Of a stretch of 64,000 nt of DNA, positions 7,754 to 18,384 are shown piece after piece. The notes under the pieces are model-generated. The model had not been told where the DNA came from and ran no database searches. It saw nothing but the letters and a program-made list of their open reading frames with translations. Source of the DNA: Thermoplasma volcanium GSS1 (GTDB lineage Archaea > Thermoplasmatota > Thermoplasmata > Thermoplasmatales > Thermoplasmataceae); NCBI RefSeq assembly GCF_000011185.1, contig NC_002689.2, forward strand, positions 1,116,001 through 1,180,000, in the 5' to 3' direction. Position numbers and translations under genes: made by a program. Within the stretch, counting starts at the first letter, position 1. The number at the start of each line of letters is the position of its first letter.

Positions 7754-10494
7754 TATATCACCTCTATCTCTGTGGTATAGTACTGAACGGTGATGTTAAG
7801 CGAGGATATTGGAACTGCCCCTTCATAGGAATTGAAATCGTATTCGAACTCTATTGATGTTCCATTCTCAAAGTCGATTATGGGCAAATTAGCATAGCCA
7901 TTAGACGAGTTATAGAAGTAGGATCCCCATGGAGCAGTAATGTTCGTTAACATATACGATGCATTTATCTTGATGTTGGTAAAAGAAATATTGTGTATGT
8001 ATTCAGGTACAGAACCAGATGTATCATTCCAATAGAAAACCTCAACAATATAGGGTATAGGAGAATGCGACTTGTATTCGTAATCTGTCAATGATATTTG
8101 TTTAACTTCATTCGTTACATTAAACGTTATGTTCTCCTGAGGATTCGTAGTGTTAAGGACGAAGTCTTTCTTGTACAAGGGAGTGTTATTTTCATCGTAA
8201 TAATTTATGAATGGGCTAAAAGTGTACGAAGAAGCGAAGGCACCTAAGACAATAAGAGTATTTTTTACTTTCATTGAATGAAGAGCTGGTAAAAGTGAAA
8301 AACTCCATCCTATGGCTGATTCGTTTTTGATTATTATGAGATAGGGCGTCAGTGCGTTCATAGATGATGAATTTGAGTGCAAATGCACGGTCATATTGAA
8401 AGTAACGAAGCTCTTGTTCTGATACGTAAAGGTATAATTGTACTCAGGCAAACTGAAGGCGAACGATACACTTGTTGCGTTTTCAGATGATTTTGTAGGC
8501 TCGATCTGGAATGAATCATTGTTTACCGACAATGTTCTATTTGAAATAGTTTCGTTGCTTAATTTAAAATAATTAGAATAGTTATAAAGAGTAAGTCCGT
8601 AATTATATACTACTCTTTGAGAGGCATTAACACTTGTGTTCGTATTTCCGGTAATGTTAAGGCTTAAGTTCGCATAATAATCAAGAAATAGGAAGTACAG
8701 GTTGTAATATCCAGTATAACCAAAATTTATAAGCGCAGTACCAGAACTATTGGTATATCCAAGCATTCTGTAATTTTTTCCTGAAAAATTCATAAACATC
8801 TCGTATTCCAGATCTCTAAGCGGCCCGGAATTTTTAGATTTGAACAATATCCCAACTTTCACCTGTTTTTGGGCAGACAAAGTCGAAGATGATACCTGAG
8901 GGTACGATGTTAACGGAACTTCCACAGGCACATTTTCATTAATGTCGTTTCCTAACGAATTAACTGGTTTAAGATTGACAGAGAAAGTTTCATTTGAAGT
9001 TAAACTCACATTAAATTGCTGAGAATAGTATCCTACCTTGCTAATTGTTATATTATAAGTGCCTTCTGGGAGTGTTAGGTTTTCGTAGTTATTTGCGCTC
9101 ATATTTTTTTCATAATAATGCCCTTCTGCAACAGTAATATTGAATGATGCAGGACCGTAGTAATCACTTACGCTTATGTTCAGGTATCTGCTCGAAACAG
9201 GGCTGAATAACAAGTTTTTGTGCGTTTGACTCTGCTTTACATATATGCTAAGGTTTAGTGGATAATATCCTGATGTAAGTATGTAAAAAACATATAATCC
9301 GGGATATTTTACTGAAACGGCATAATGACCTTCATCGTTTGTTGTGTTAACGACATAAAACTCATCACCCTCTGATTTCATAACAAATTCTATCTCTTTG
9401 TTTGATAGGGGAAACTTGAGACCACTTGAATTAAAATAGGCATAGCCCTCAATTGTATAGTTTCCGTTAGAAGAATAGTTTAAGTTGCTGGAATTTAACT
9501 GATAATTTTGGCTTGTTGCCTTACCGCCTACAAGTGGACTCTCAGGGGGCAAAGTTATGTTAACATTGCTCATATTGCTCTTAACGTAGACGTCTCTGGA
9601 TCCAGCACCATATCCTGGGGCTGTGGCTATAAGGATATCGTAACCGGCGCTGACAGCTATTGAATAGTGGCCAGTCGAATTGGAAGTAACATCGAATCCA
9701 GAAAATGATACTGTAGCGTAGGGCACTGGAATGCCTATTTGATTAACTACAAACCCAGAAACGTTAAAAGCCCTCTGGCCGGATGAGGTAAGTGATATGT
9801 TCACGGCCATATTTTCCCCGGAAACAGTTACTTGTTGAGGGGACGCAATACTGGAAAACCCTGGTTTTTCAACTGCCACAGTATAAGTCCCGTTATAAAG
9901 AAGAGCTGAGTAGTATCCATCTGAATTCGAAAATGTATAAACAGAGTTCATCGAATAAAACGTTAGACCAACATGGGGGATAGATGTATTCCCATATAAA
10001 GTAAAACCACTAATTACGTATTTGCTAGATGGTTGGAAAGCAACAGAAATGTTTAGAGAACCGGATGACAAAAAATCGAAGTTATGGTATTCTACGTTAT
10101 ATCCTGGTACAAAAAACGCGAGTTTGGCATTTCCGGTTTTAAGTACGGTGAAGTGAAATTCCCCTTTCATATTTGTATTCGTTTGTGTAGCTAACCCATA
10201 AGCTGCGACAACGATAGGGAAATTTTCCAGAGGCTTTGATGAAGTTGCATTGTAAGCGTATCCGTTTACTTTTATCGTCGCATTTCCAGACGGAACGAAA
10301 TAGGTATTGCTTATCCCGACGCTGTATTTATTTAAAGTTTGATTAGCAAAAAGCGTTATGTTTTGCTGTTCTTTCTTAATTTTTACGTGGACAGGATTGC
10401 CTGTAGGATAACCAATATTTGCGATCGAGAATAGAGACGAAAATATCACTACACCTACAATAATTAACGCAACGTACCTTGGTGACAATGTCAT
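7753..10494 (-). CDS. large secreted or surface protein with carboxypeptidase-regulatory-like beta repeats
   Basis: A 913-residue protein and the first gene of the MoxR operon. A hydrophobic signal/anchor helix occupies residues 8-26. The rest is beta-rich, with several repeats of the transthyretin/carboxypeptidase-regulatory type: segments such as GYATVSFSG-like, TNSNGHY- and NDEGHYAVSVKYPG-like, each about 70-90 residues, within residues ~60-500. It is unusually rich in Asn, Ser and Tyr and carries dozens of N-x-S/T sequons, so heavy N-glycosylation outside the membrane is likely. A TATA-like TATTTAAAT lies about 20 nt before the ATG. It has no catalytic motif. I infer it to be the envelope client of the MoxR/DUF58 machinery. 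Confidence 0.82.
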   Translation of the reverse strand: MTLSPRYVALIIVGVVIFSSLFSIANIGYPTGNPVHVKIKKEQQNITLFANQTLNKYSVGISNTYFVPSGNATIKVNGYAYNATSSKPLENFPIVVAAYGLATQTNTNMKGEFHFTVLKTGNAKLAFFVPGYNVEYHNFDFLSSGSLNISVAFQPSSKYVISGFTLYGNTSIPHVGLTFYSMNSVYTFSNSDGYYSALLYNGTYTVAVEKPGFSSIASPQQVTVSGENMAVNISLTSSGQRAFNVSGFVVNQIGIPVPYATVSFSGFDVTSNSTGHYSIAVSAGYDILIATAPGYGAGSRDVYVKSNMSNVNITLPPESPLVGGKATSQNYQLNSSNLNYSSNGNYTIEGYAYFNSSGLKFPLSNKEIEFVMKSEGDEFYVVNTTNDEGHYAVSVKYPGLYVFYILTSGYYPLNLSIYVKQSQTHKNLLFSPVSSRYLNISVSDYYGPASFNITVAEGHYYEKNMSANNYENLTLPEGTYNITISKVGYYSQQFNVSLTSNETFSVNLKPVNSLGNDINENVPVEVPLTSYPQVSSSTLSAQKQVKVGILFKSKNSGPLRDLEYEMFMNFSGKNYRMLGYTNSSGTALINFGYTGYYNLYFLFLDYYANLSLNITGNTNTSVNASQRVVYNYGLTLYNYSNYFKLSNETISNRTLSVNNDSFQIEPTKSSENATSVSFAFSLPEYNYTFTYQNKSFVTFNMTVHLHSNSSSMNALTPYLIIIKNESAIGWSFSLLPALHSMKVKNTLIVLGAFASSYTFSPFINYYDENNTPLYKKDFVLNTTNPQENITFNVTNEVKQISLTDYEYKSHSPIPYIVEVFYWNDTSGSVPEYIHNISFTNIKINASYMLTNITAPWGSYFYNSSNGYANLPIIDFENGTSIEFEYDFNSYEGAVPISSLNITVQYYTTEIEVI

Positions 10495-10726
10495 ATTAAC
10501 TCATAAGCTATATTTAAATTTTTACACGAATAATTGATTTCTGATTTTATATTAGTTCATTTTTGTCAATTTAGTAATAATTTCCATGCGTCAGACAAAA
10601 TCTTGAAAAATAGATAGTATTCAGCAAAGGGGAAAAGATAGAATCTTCTAAAATAGTGGTAAGAACAAGAAGACAGATGATAACTTCCAAAGGTGGCTGT
10701 TAACATTGTTAACAGAAATCGTAACC

Positions 10727-12259
10727 TTACCTAACCTTAACGGCAATACCCTTTTTAAGTTCCATCATTGCCCTAGCATTCATCTTTGCTATCCCAACAC
10801 CCCTTATCTCACCAGAGTGTACAAGGACTACTTCGTCCTCCTGCCTAATATCATCAGTAGCATCTCTTACACCCATAGCATAGACATTTGACGTGGGCTT
10901 GAAATCATCTATCTCAACCAGGAATCGCCCATTTTTAACGAACATCTCGGCAGATGCTTTGTTTATGGTGAATTTACCAAGCCGTTCGTTATAGACGAAG
11001 AGTATTTTCCCATCCTTTACTATCATATCCTGATTATAGTTCCTTCTTAAGCTGTATCCATTTATCAATGGAAGGATCCAAGACCCAAACTGATACTTTA
11101 GTACGGATTCATACTTAGCCTTCTTCTGATCTATTGATTTGGATGCAAATTTCTCTTTTTCAACTGTTTGCCTTAGCTTTGAGAGGTTAGATGATTTAAA
11201 TTCAATGAACTCAGTATCATAGGGTATTGAATCCGTTATAAACTCCAAGTCATCCGGCACGAAAGCTATCACTTTACGATACTTATTCCTCGACATATAG
11301 GATCTCAACATCCTTTTCATCATAACTTTCTCATCTTCATACCAGAGACCGATAACTGGAATGTCGTAGAACATTGCTGGATAAGTTTCTTCTAAATCCC
11401 TTGGCACCACGCCAAGGGGTGAGGTTACGATGATCTCATGTATGTATTTACGCAAGTCGGATAAAGAATTTATTACTTTTTGGTGACTCTTTGATTTTGA
11501 GTATGGTTTCTTAGCAGAACATGGGAGTATGACAGCAACATCAAGGTCTGGTTTCTCATAGAGATTGGCTACGTATTCCCTATATCGCACTATGTCCGGT
11601 CTATAAAGATCCTCGATTGTGTTTGCTTTTATATAAGGAGTCCTTGACGGGAATATCTTTTCGTACTCTTCATAGTAAGAATAATCTGCAATCCTTATCA
11701 TTTCAGCTGCTTTACTTGATACCAAGTTTTTCTCCACGATGTCTCTCAAAGTACCATTCATAATACTGTCCTTAATTACGTTGAGCATAGATCTGACAAA
11801 ATTCATATTGTTCTCAGTTTGATCTTCATTTGTGCGCCTTATCCCATACTGAGTGAACTGCAAACCATTTATGCCTTCTATTCGAAAATACGCATCGTCA
11901 AAGAACGACACCCCAAGATATACAAGTGCCGGTATTGAATATGGGTCAGGGAGGCCAGATAGATATATGAGCTTTGAAAAGCCATATTTTTCGTGGACAT
12001 TCATTATGATGCTGACTAGATTCTTTGGCCTCCTGATCAATTCTGCGCCATTTGGAATAATAACAAAAGATTCAGTTTCTACTATCTCCTGTTTTATTTG
12101 GGATGGGTATATGAGCATTCTATCAATTTCTTCCCCCATAAAATTTAATTTTCCATCATTTTCCACGAAGTCTGTCTTTACGTTGATAACGTATGGATAC
12201 TCTATACCATTAATACTGCCAGCTCTGGAGTAGCCGAATATTCCTGTATCCTCTATCAT
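10727..12259 (-). CDS. arcS: archaeosine synthase ArcS (TGT-like, PUA domain)
   Basis: A 510-residue protein from the ATG at 12259. A TGT-like alpha/beta domain forms the N-terminal half. The ArcS signature PC-x3-KPY-x2-S-x2-H is at residues 246-259 (P246, C247, K251-Y253, S256, H259). A PUA RNA-binding domain is at the C-terminus (about 435-510, ending KGIAVKVR). ArcS acts on preQ0 at position 15 of tRNA on the way to archaeosine. The frame stays open upstream to 12394, but that extension is A/T-rich junk-like sequence containing the promoter: a TATA-like AATATTATAATAATAT lies about 12-28 nt before 12259. queD and queC, which make the preQ0 precursor, are 22 kb away in this window. Confidence 0.9.
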   Translation of the reverse strand: MIEDTGIFGYSRAGSINGIEYPYVINVKTDFVENDGKLNFMGEEIDRMLIYPSQIKQEIVETESFVIIPNGAELIRRPKNLVSIIMNVHEKYGFSKLIYLSGLPDPYSIPALVYLGVSFFDDAYFRIEGINGLQFTQYGIRRTNEDQTENNMNFVRSMLNVIKDSIMNGTLRDIVEKNLVSSKAAEMIRIADYSYYEEYEKIFPSRTPYIKANTIEDLYRPDIVRYREYVANLYEKPDLDVAVILPCSAKKPYSKSKSHQKVINSLSDLRKYIHEIIVTSPLGVVPRDLEETYPAMFYDIPVIGLWYEDEKVMMKRMLRSYMSRNKYRKVIAFVPDDLEFITDSIPYDTEFIEFKSSNLSKLRQTVEKEKFASKSIDQKKAKYESVLKYQFGSWILPLINGYSLRRNYNQDMIVKDGKILFVYNERLGKFTINKASAEMFVKNGRFLVEIDDFKPTSNVYAMGVRDATDDIRQEDEVVLVHSGEIRGVGIAKMNARAMMELKKGIAVKVR

Positions 12260-12770
12260 TTTAAACCATATTATTATAATATTATTTAACCTTCCTTTTA
12301 TTTTGCTAATTGTAAATTTTGGATTCCAATTGACAATGATCTTAAAAAATAGAACTTTGCCCCCTAAGAGATATGACTTAAGGGGGAGGTCCATTTGTTA
12401 TATCTCTTTGCCTTCATTGCGATAATCTATGTGGGGCTTAGAAATATATTGAAATATTGTTTTTGCTGCCTTAATTTATGGATTATGGAAGTCAATCTTT
12501 TGAGCCTTCTTTCTATGATGTGTTGACAATAACGATGAAATCTTCCAGTTCGAAATTGCATTTCGCGATTGTTCAATGCCGGAAAAATTATTGTTCGTAG
12601 ACGGAGAATCTTACGGAGTATCATCAACAGCTAAAGAGTAATGTTATGAACGATTACGACTCCTACAATACATAACGTGTTCCTAAATAGCCTTTCTGAT
12701 CGTTAAGATTATGTCGTGAAGAGAAGAGGCAAGAACCGACAAAACTTATGCTAGTGGAGTATCACCATTT
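12260..12770. other. 511-bp gap between arcS and truA
   Basis: The arcS promoter occupies the first ~40 bp. An imperfect G/C-rich inverted repeat at 12360-12386 (CCCCCTAAG ... CTTAAGGGGG, one bulged A) stands out from the A/T-rich surroundings. A 66-codon minus-strand frame (12427-12627) and short plus-strand frames are open, but none has a credible start or composition. I see no RNA gene and no recognisable mobile-element remnant. Confidence 0.5.
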
Positions 12771-15027
<2,257 letters not shown>

Positions 15028-15041
15028 AATATTTGGGATAT

Positions 15042-15069
15042 GTTAAAAAAAGATTTAACCTTTTTTAAC
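15042..15069. promoter_or_regulatory. inverted repeat in the promoter of the HTH-aTrm56-truA operon
   Basis: Perfect 9-bp arms, GTTAAAAAA (15042-15050) and TTTTTTAAC (15061-15069), are separated by 10 bp. They lie 15-42 nt upstream of the ATG at 15027, which is where BRE/TATA would sit in a leaderless promoter. This is a candidate operator for the HTH protein. The A/T-rich arms make chance a real alternative. Confidence 0.45.
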
Positions 15070-15284
15070 TTTTATTTTGTTCTCGAAACATTCTAAACCC
15101 TATAAACTCTTGAAAAAGATCCAAATTCTGCAGATGCCCATAATTAATTTCCTAAGTTAAATTAAATAATTCATAAGAATGGCTTGTGAAAATAACTCAC
15201 AACTTCATTAAATTACATATGCCAAATTATTTAGATCACTAACGAAATTCTCAATATCACTTATATCAAAGTACTATCGTTCAG

Positions 15285-15366
15285 CGCGGGGAGTGGGATT
15301 CGAACCCACGCTCTCATACGAGAAACAGCTTAGCAGGCTGCCGCCTTACCACTGGGCCATCCCCGC
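15285..15366 (-). tRNA. tRNA-Ser (anticodon GCU)
   Basis: Read on the minus strand, the acceptor GCGGGGA pairs with TCCCCGC, with discriminator G (15285), as expected for serine. The anticodon stem GCAGC/GCTGT holds loop CTGCTAA, giving anticodon GCT. The long variable arm (around TTCTCGTATGAGAGC) and the GTGGGTTCGAATCCCAC T arm complete a type II tRNA. No intron and no encoded CCA. Its 5' end lies 4 nt after the stop codon of a 53-residue gene on the same strand. Confidence 0.96.
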
Positions 15367-15370
15367 TCAC

Positions 15371-15532
15371 TCATTGGCTGAATCTTTCCTGGAGGTCATT
15401 GGCTATCTGCTCTAGCATCTCTTCAAAGTCTTCGTTTTCAAACGTGTATATTTCTCCATTTGGAAGTATTATCTTTGCATAATATGTATCTCCATCCTTA
15501 GAAACTTCGACCTGAGCCAATTCATCCGTCAT
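15371..15532 (-). CDS. small acidic protein (53 aa) directly upstream of tRNA-Ser
   Basis: A 53-residue frame read on the minus strand, starting MTDELAQVEVSKDGDTYYAK and ending in QERFSQ. It is acidic, with a beta hairpin-like start and a C-terminal amphipathic helix (ENEDFEEMLEQIANDLQERF). This regular pattern is unlikely by chance. The stop codon is 4 nt from the 5' end of tRNA-Ser, so both probably come from one transcript. I do not recognise a family. Confidence 0.65.
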   Translation of the reverse strand: MTDELAQVEVSKDGDTYYAKIILPNGEIYTFENEDFEEMLEQIANDLQERFSQ

Positions 15533-15794
15533 ACTCTCGCTGTGTTAATGTTACAGGTATATTATACTTTTACGCATGTGAGTTGTTATTTTAAGTTTCT
15601 TTCCTTGGCTTGCAGATAAATTTAAATGTGATAAATTCCATGAAATGTCTATACTTTTAAGGCAATAAAACAATAATTTCTTACAAAGGAATATAGCAAG
15701 AAAGATCCGACCTTCAGCGAGGAGAGTATGTCAGACAACTCTCGTTAAATTTTAATTTATAGGAAAACATCTTGGATCGCTGAAGTGATAATAA

Positions 15795-16799
15795 GTGCCA
15801 ACATCGCTTGCATGCGTGATAGAAGCGCCAATGGCCAATGAGATCATAAGAAGGCTGATGATCGAGGATTTAATTAGAAAAGACTTAAAGATAAAAAAAA
15901 TTGAAAATGAAATATTCATACCAGTCAAGGATGGCACAAATCTACAACAGTGCCGCATAGTATACTCCGATTTCGATGAACGCCATTACGAAAATATAAA
16001 ACAAACTATGGCAAGTTTTATAAAAAGAAATGGTGGTGATGAAAGATCGCTTCCTGATAAGTGGATAAAGCTAGGGGACGCGATTTTCGTTAAGGAATTA
16101 ATTGATCAAACTACCTTCGAAGCATTCGAAAGATTTATGGGTGTTAGGCGTGCTTATCTGTACGAATCAGTAAGAGGGGTTGAGAGAATACCAGTAGTGA
16201 GGCATCTTTATGGATTGAGAGGAGAAATTAGACATGTAGAAGATGGCCTGACTTACTTCTTCGATCCTGAGAAGATAATGTTCTCGGCAGGCAATACTAA
16301 CGAGAGAACTAGAATAAGGGAGATGAAACTAGATGGCATGACTGTCCTAGATATGTTTGCTGGCATAGGATATTTTACCCTTCCAGCTGTTAAATATGGC
16401 CACGCAGAACACACTGATGCATGCGATATAAATCCAGAAGCCATAAAATTTCTCAAGAAAAACCTCAGCGCAAATGGAATTTCTAAAAGTGTAAAGCCTA
16501 TTTGTGGAGATGCTAGAATTGCATGCCCAATTAAAGCTTACGATCTTATTATAATGGGAAATTTTAAATCTATAGAGTATTTGCCAGCGGCGCTGATAAG
16601 ATCGAAGGCAGGAACCAAAATAATACTACACCACCTAGTTTCACAGGAAAGGCTATCTAAATTTATTTATGATCTGGAAAACTATTGTATTTCCCTTGGA
16701 TACTTCACATCAATACAAGAGTGGCACATTGTCAAGTCTTATTCACCGAAAATGTTTCATGTCGCAACAACACTTGAAATTTTGAAAGTGCAGGAATAA
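15795..16799 (+). CDS. taw2: Taw2-like tRNA-Phe wyosine aminocarboxypropyl transferase (Trm5/TYW2 family)
   Basis: A 334-residue Trm5/TYW2-family protein. An N-terminal domain (to ~residue 75) is followed by a Rossmann methyltransferase-like domain with the SAM loop LDMFAGIGYF and the NPEA motif. In Trm5 the catalytic segment after motif IV is N-L-P. Here it is MGNF (in DLIIMGNFKS), as in TYW2/Taw2 proteins, which transfer the aminocarboxypropyl group of SAM to 4-demethylwyosine at G37. The start is a GTG: family-like sequence (ACVIEAPMANEIIRRLMIED) begins within five residues of it, upstream of the first ATG. A nested inverted-repeat structure precedes it. Confidence 0.8.
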   Translation: MPTSLACVIEAPMANEIIRRLMIEDLIRKDLKIKKIENEIFIPVKDGTNLQQCRIVYSDFDERHYENIKQTMASFIKRNGGDERSLPDKWIKLGDAIFVKELIDQTTFEAFERFMGVRRAYLYESVRGVERIPVVRHLYGLRGEIRHVEDGLTYFFDPEKIMFSAGNTNERTRIREMKLDGMTVLDMFAGIGYFTLPAVKYGHAEHTDACDINPEAIKFLKKNLSANGISKSVKPICGDARIACPIKAYDLIIMGNFKSIEYLPAALIRSKAGTKIILHHLVSQERLSKFIYDLENYCISLGYFTSIQEWHIVKSYSPKMFHVATTLEILKVQE

Positions 16800-17060
16800 G
16801 ACCTAAAAAATGTATCTAATTTATTCAAAATAGACAATTAATTTTATATAAAAATACATATAAATAACAATTATACATATACGGCTGAACAAAATAGAGT
16901 CTTTCTAATAGTTTGGTAAAGTAATTATCCTGACTATTATCGAATTATTTGAAGTTTTAATACATCTAGCCCAAACCATAATTCAAAACCTCTCATGAAT
17001 TGAACGAGGTTTACAAGCGAAATTTAAGTTAACACGTCCGAAGCTTAACCTTAAAGTATC

Positions 17061-17285
17061 TTATTTTGGAACTATCCTTACTACGTTGCTGCCCCTGATT
17101 ACCACAGTTCCAAGCTTTCTGGAAACGTTTTCGCTGTTCTCGTCTACGTCATCGAGAACCATGTTCATATAATCGTCATATCCTGTCAGTGTTCCCTCCA
17201 AAACCCTATTGTCCTTTAGTAGCAGCGATACTCTTTTATTCACACTCTCTTCCAGTAATTTCATTGGCATTATCATTTTTACCAC
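17061..17285 (-). CDS. archaeal Lsm (Sm-like) RNA-binding protein
   Basis: A 74-residue Sm fold. Sm1 includes KRVSLLLKDNRVLEGTLTGYDDYMNMVLDDV and Sm2 contains GTVVIRGSNVVRIVPK, with the RNA-binding IRG-type motif. It would form a heptameric ring that binds U-rich RNA. The frame opens with GTG at 17285, but a GAGGTG ribosome site ends 8 nt before the ATG at 17276 (MIMPMKLLEE), which is the more likely start. It lies at the end of a Csl4 / 53-aa protein / Lsm cluster. Confidence 0.93.
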   Translation of the reverse strand: MVKMIMPMKLLEESVNKRVSLLLKDNRVLEGTLTGYDDYMNMVLDDVDENSENVSRKLGTVVIRGSNVVRIVPK

Positions 17286-17288
17286 ACC

Positions 17289-17450
17289 TCAATTGTATTC
17301 ATCATCATCAAAGTTATCATCACGACTCATTATAACTTGAATAAGGCCTCTTAAGACTTCCTTTACATCATCAAGCTCTTTTCTCATAGATTTTACTTCA
17401 CGGTTGAGAGCCTCGACTTCCTTTATCTTTTCTTCATTATTGTACTTCAT
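17289..17450 (-). CDS. small coiled-coil protein (53 aa) between csl4 and lsm
   Basis: A 53-codon frame read on the minus strand, starting MKYNNEEKIKEVEALNREVK. It forms one long heptad-patterned helix (residues 5-42) and ends in an acidic tail (SRDDNFDDDEYN). Spacing of 16 bp to csl4 and 3 bp to the lsm frame places it inside the same operon. Its stop codon overlaps the GAGGTG ribosome site of lsm. I do not know a family. A small partner of RNA-processing proteins is plausible from context only. Confidence 0.65.
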   Translation of the reverse strand: MKYNNEEKIKEVEALNREVKSMRKELDDVKEVLRGLIQVIMSRDDNFDDDEYN

Positions 17451-17466
17451 CCTCTAACACCTTCTT

Positions 17467-18075
17467 TTATCTTCTCTTTCCATTGGCCTTAACCTGATTC
17501 TGTATCCTGTTTTCGTAATTGAATATGTCGACGTTTCCGTAGTCATCCGCCATCTTCCTTATTTCGGTTCTTTGACAGTTTTCGCAGTATAGCGTTATAC
17601 CTCTCTTTACTAACGGCTGTCTGCATCTTAAGCAGACCGCGCTAATTACACCATAGTGATTGCCGTTAATAGATATCTCCGGGAAATCTCCGGTTCGAAT
17701 GACATAACCCCTTATCAGATCCCCTATTGCAATAAAGTCGCTCTGCGGTCTTCTGGCAATGCCTAGGGAAAGCTGCATCTCTTCATCAATTTCCCTTAGT
17801 CCCAGACCTTTCTGGAAAGCACCAACTATCCTCACTATATATCTGTGTTGTTCACCCTTTACAACCTGCCCATATACTATATCTCCTTTTTTCAAGGTGA
17901 ACTCCTTTTTTTGTGTATCTACAGATATCAACAGATTTATATCATCCCTAATTATCTGGCCAAATTTTACGGCTATGATTTCGCCGTTTTTTTCTTCCGT
18001 ATTTTTTCCTGGCAGGTATTCCTCTGTTGTTGCAATCATATCCCCCGGAAAAGCTACTTTTTTGTCGTCTTGCAT
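17467..18075 (-). CDS. csl4: exosome subunit Csl4
   Basis: A 202-residue protein. The N-terminal Csl4 domain begins AFPGDMIATTEEYLPG. A central S1-type RNA-binding domain spans about residues 60-135 (KKGDIVYGQVV ... IGDLIRGYVI). The C-terminal zinc ribbon has C148-x2-C151 and C164-x2-C167. Csl4 forms part of the RNA-binding cap of the archaeal exosome. The gene heads a cluster with a coiled-coil protein and Lsm, all RNA-related. No Rrp4, Rrp41 or Rrp42 gene is in this window. Confidence 0.93.
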   Translation of the reverse strand: MQDDKKVAFPGDMIATTEEYLPGKNTEEKNGEIIAVKFGQIIRDDINLLISVDTQKKEFTLKKGDIVYGQVVKGEQHRYIVRIVGAFQKGLGLREIDEEMQLSLGIARRPQSDFIAIGDLIRGYVIRTGDFPEISINGNHYGVISAVCLRCRQPLVKRGITLYCENCQRTEIRKMADDYGNVDIFNYENRIQNQVKANGKRR

Positions 18076-18246
18076 GCTGATTCCTTTGTATTAGTTTTAG
18101 CCAGGTACTGGCTATATCCACATATAATTGTACATATTTAACCTTTTTCACCTCTAAAACAACGCGTAGAATAACTGAGGGATTTAGTCTATTTACCGCC
18201 ACAGGGATCGGAATTAATATATCAGCACATAATATGCACCATCAAG

Positions 18247-18384
18247 ATGATATTTGTGCTTCCGATCCGTTTTAGCGCGAGAATAGCCTCGAAAGGAATT
18301 GAAATGCATAGGCCAGGCCTAAATTCCCGATCCCCATTCTTTTGTGGTGAAGAGGTAATGTACAGTTGGTCGGTTATCGCTTAA
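18247..18384 (+). CDS. possible 45-codon ORF ahead of the MFS gene
   Basis: A 45-codon frame, starting MIFVLPIRFSARIASK, has a TATA-like TTAATATAT about 30 nt before its ATG, the right distance for a leaderless message. It runs 19 nt into the MFS gene, whose TTG start and GAGGT site lie within it. It may be a real small gene or an upstream ORF that couples translation to the transporter. Composition gives no firm support and I recognise no family. Confidence 0.3.
   Translation: MIFVLPIRFSARIASKGIEMHRPGLNSRSPFFCGEEVMYSWSVIA

Noticed and set aside
11853-12233. 126-codon plus-strand frame inside arcS
   Set aside because: Antisense shadow; the ArcS motif and PUA domain lie on the other strand in a continuous frame.
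12427-12627. 66-codon minus-strand frame between arcS and truA
   Set aside because: Basic, Arg/Ile/Leu-heavy composition with no promoter or ribosome site; plus-strand frames of similar length overlap it, so openness is not informative.
16986-17012. hairpin AAACCTC/GAGGTTT (7-bp stem, 13-nt loop) after lsm
   Set aside because: Moderate stem without a T-run; archaeal terminators rarely need a stem, so I cannot call it one.
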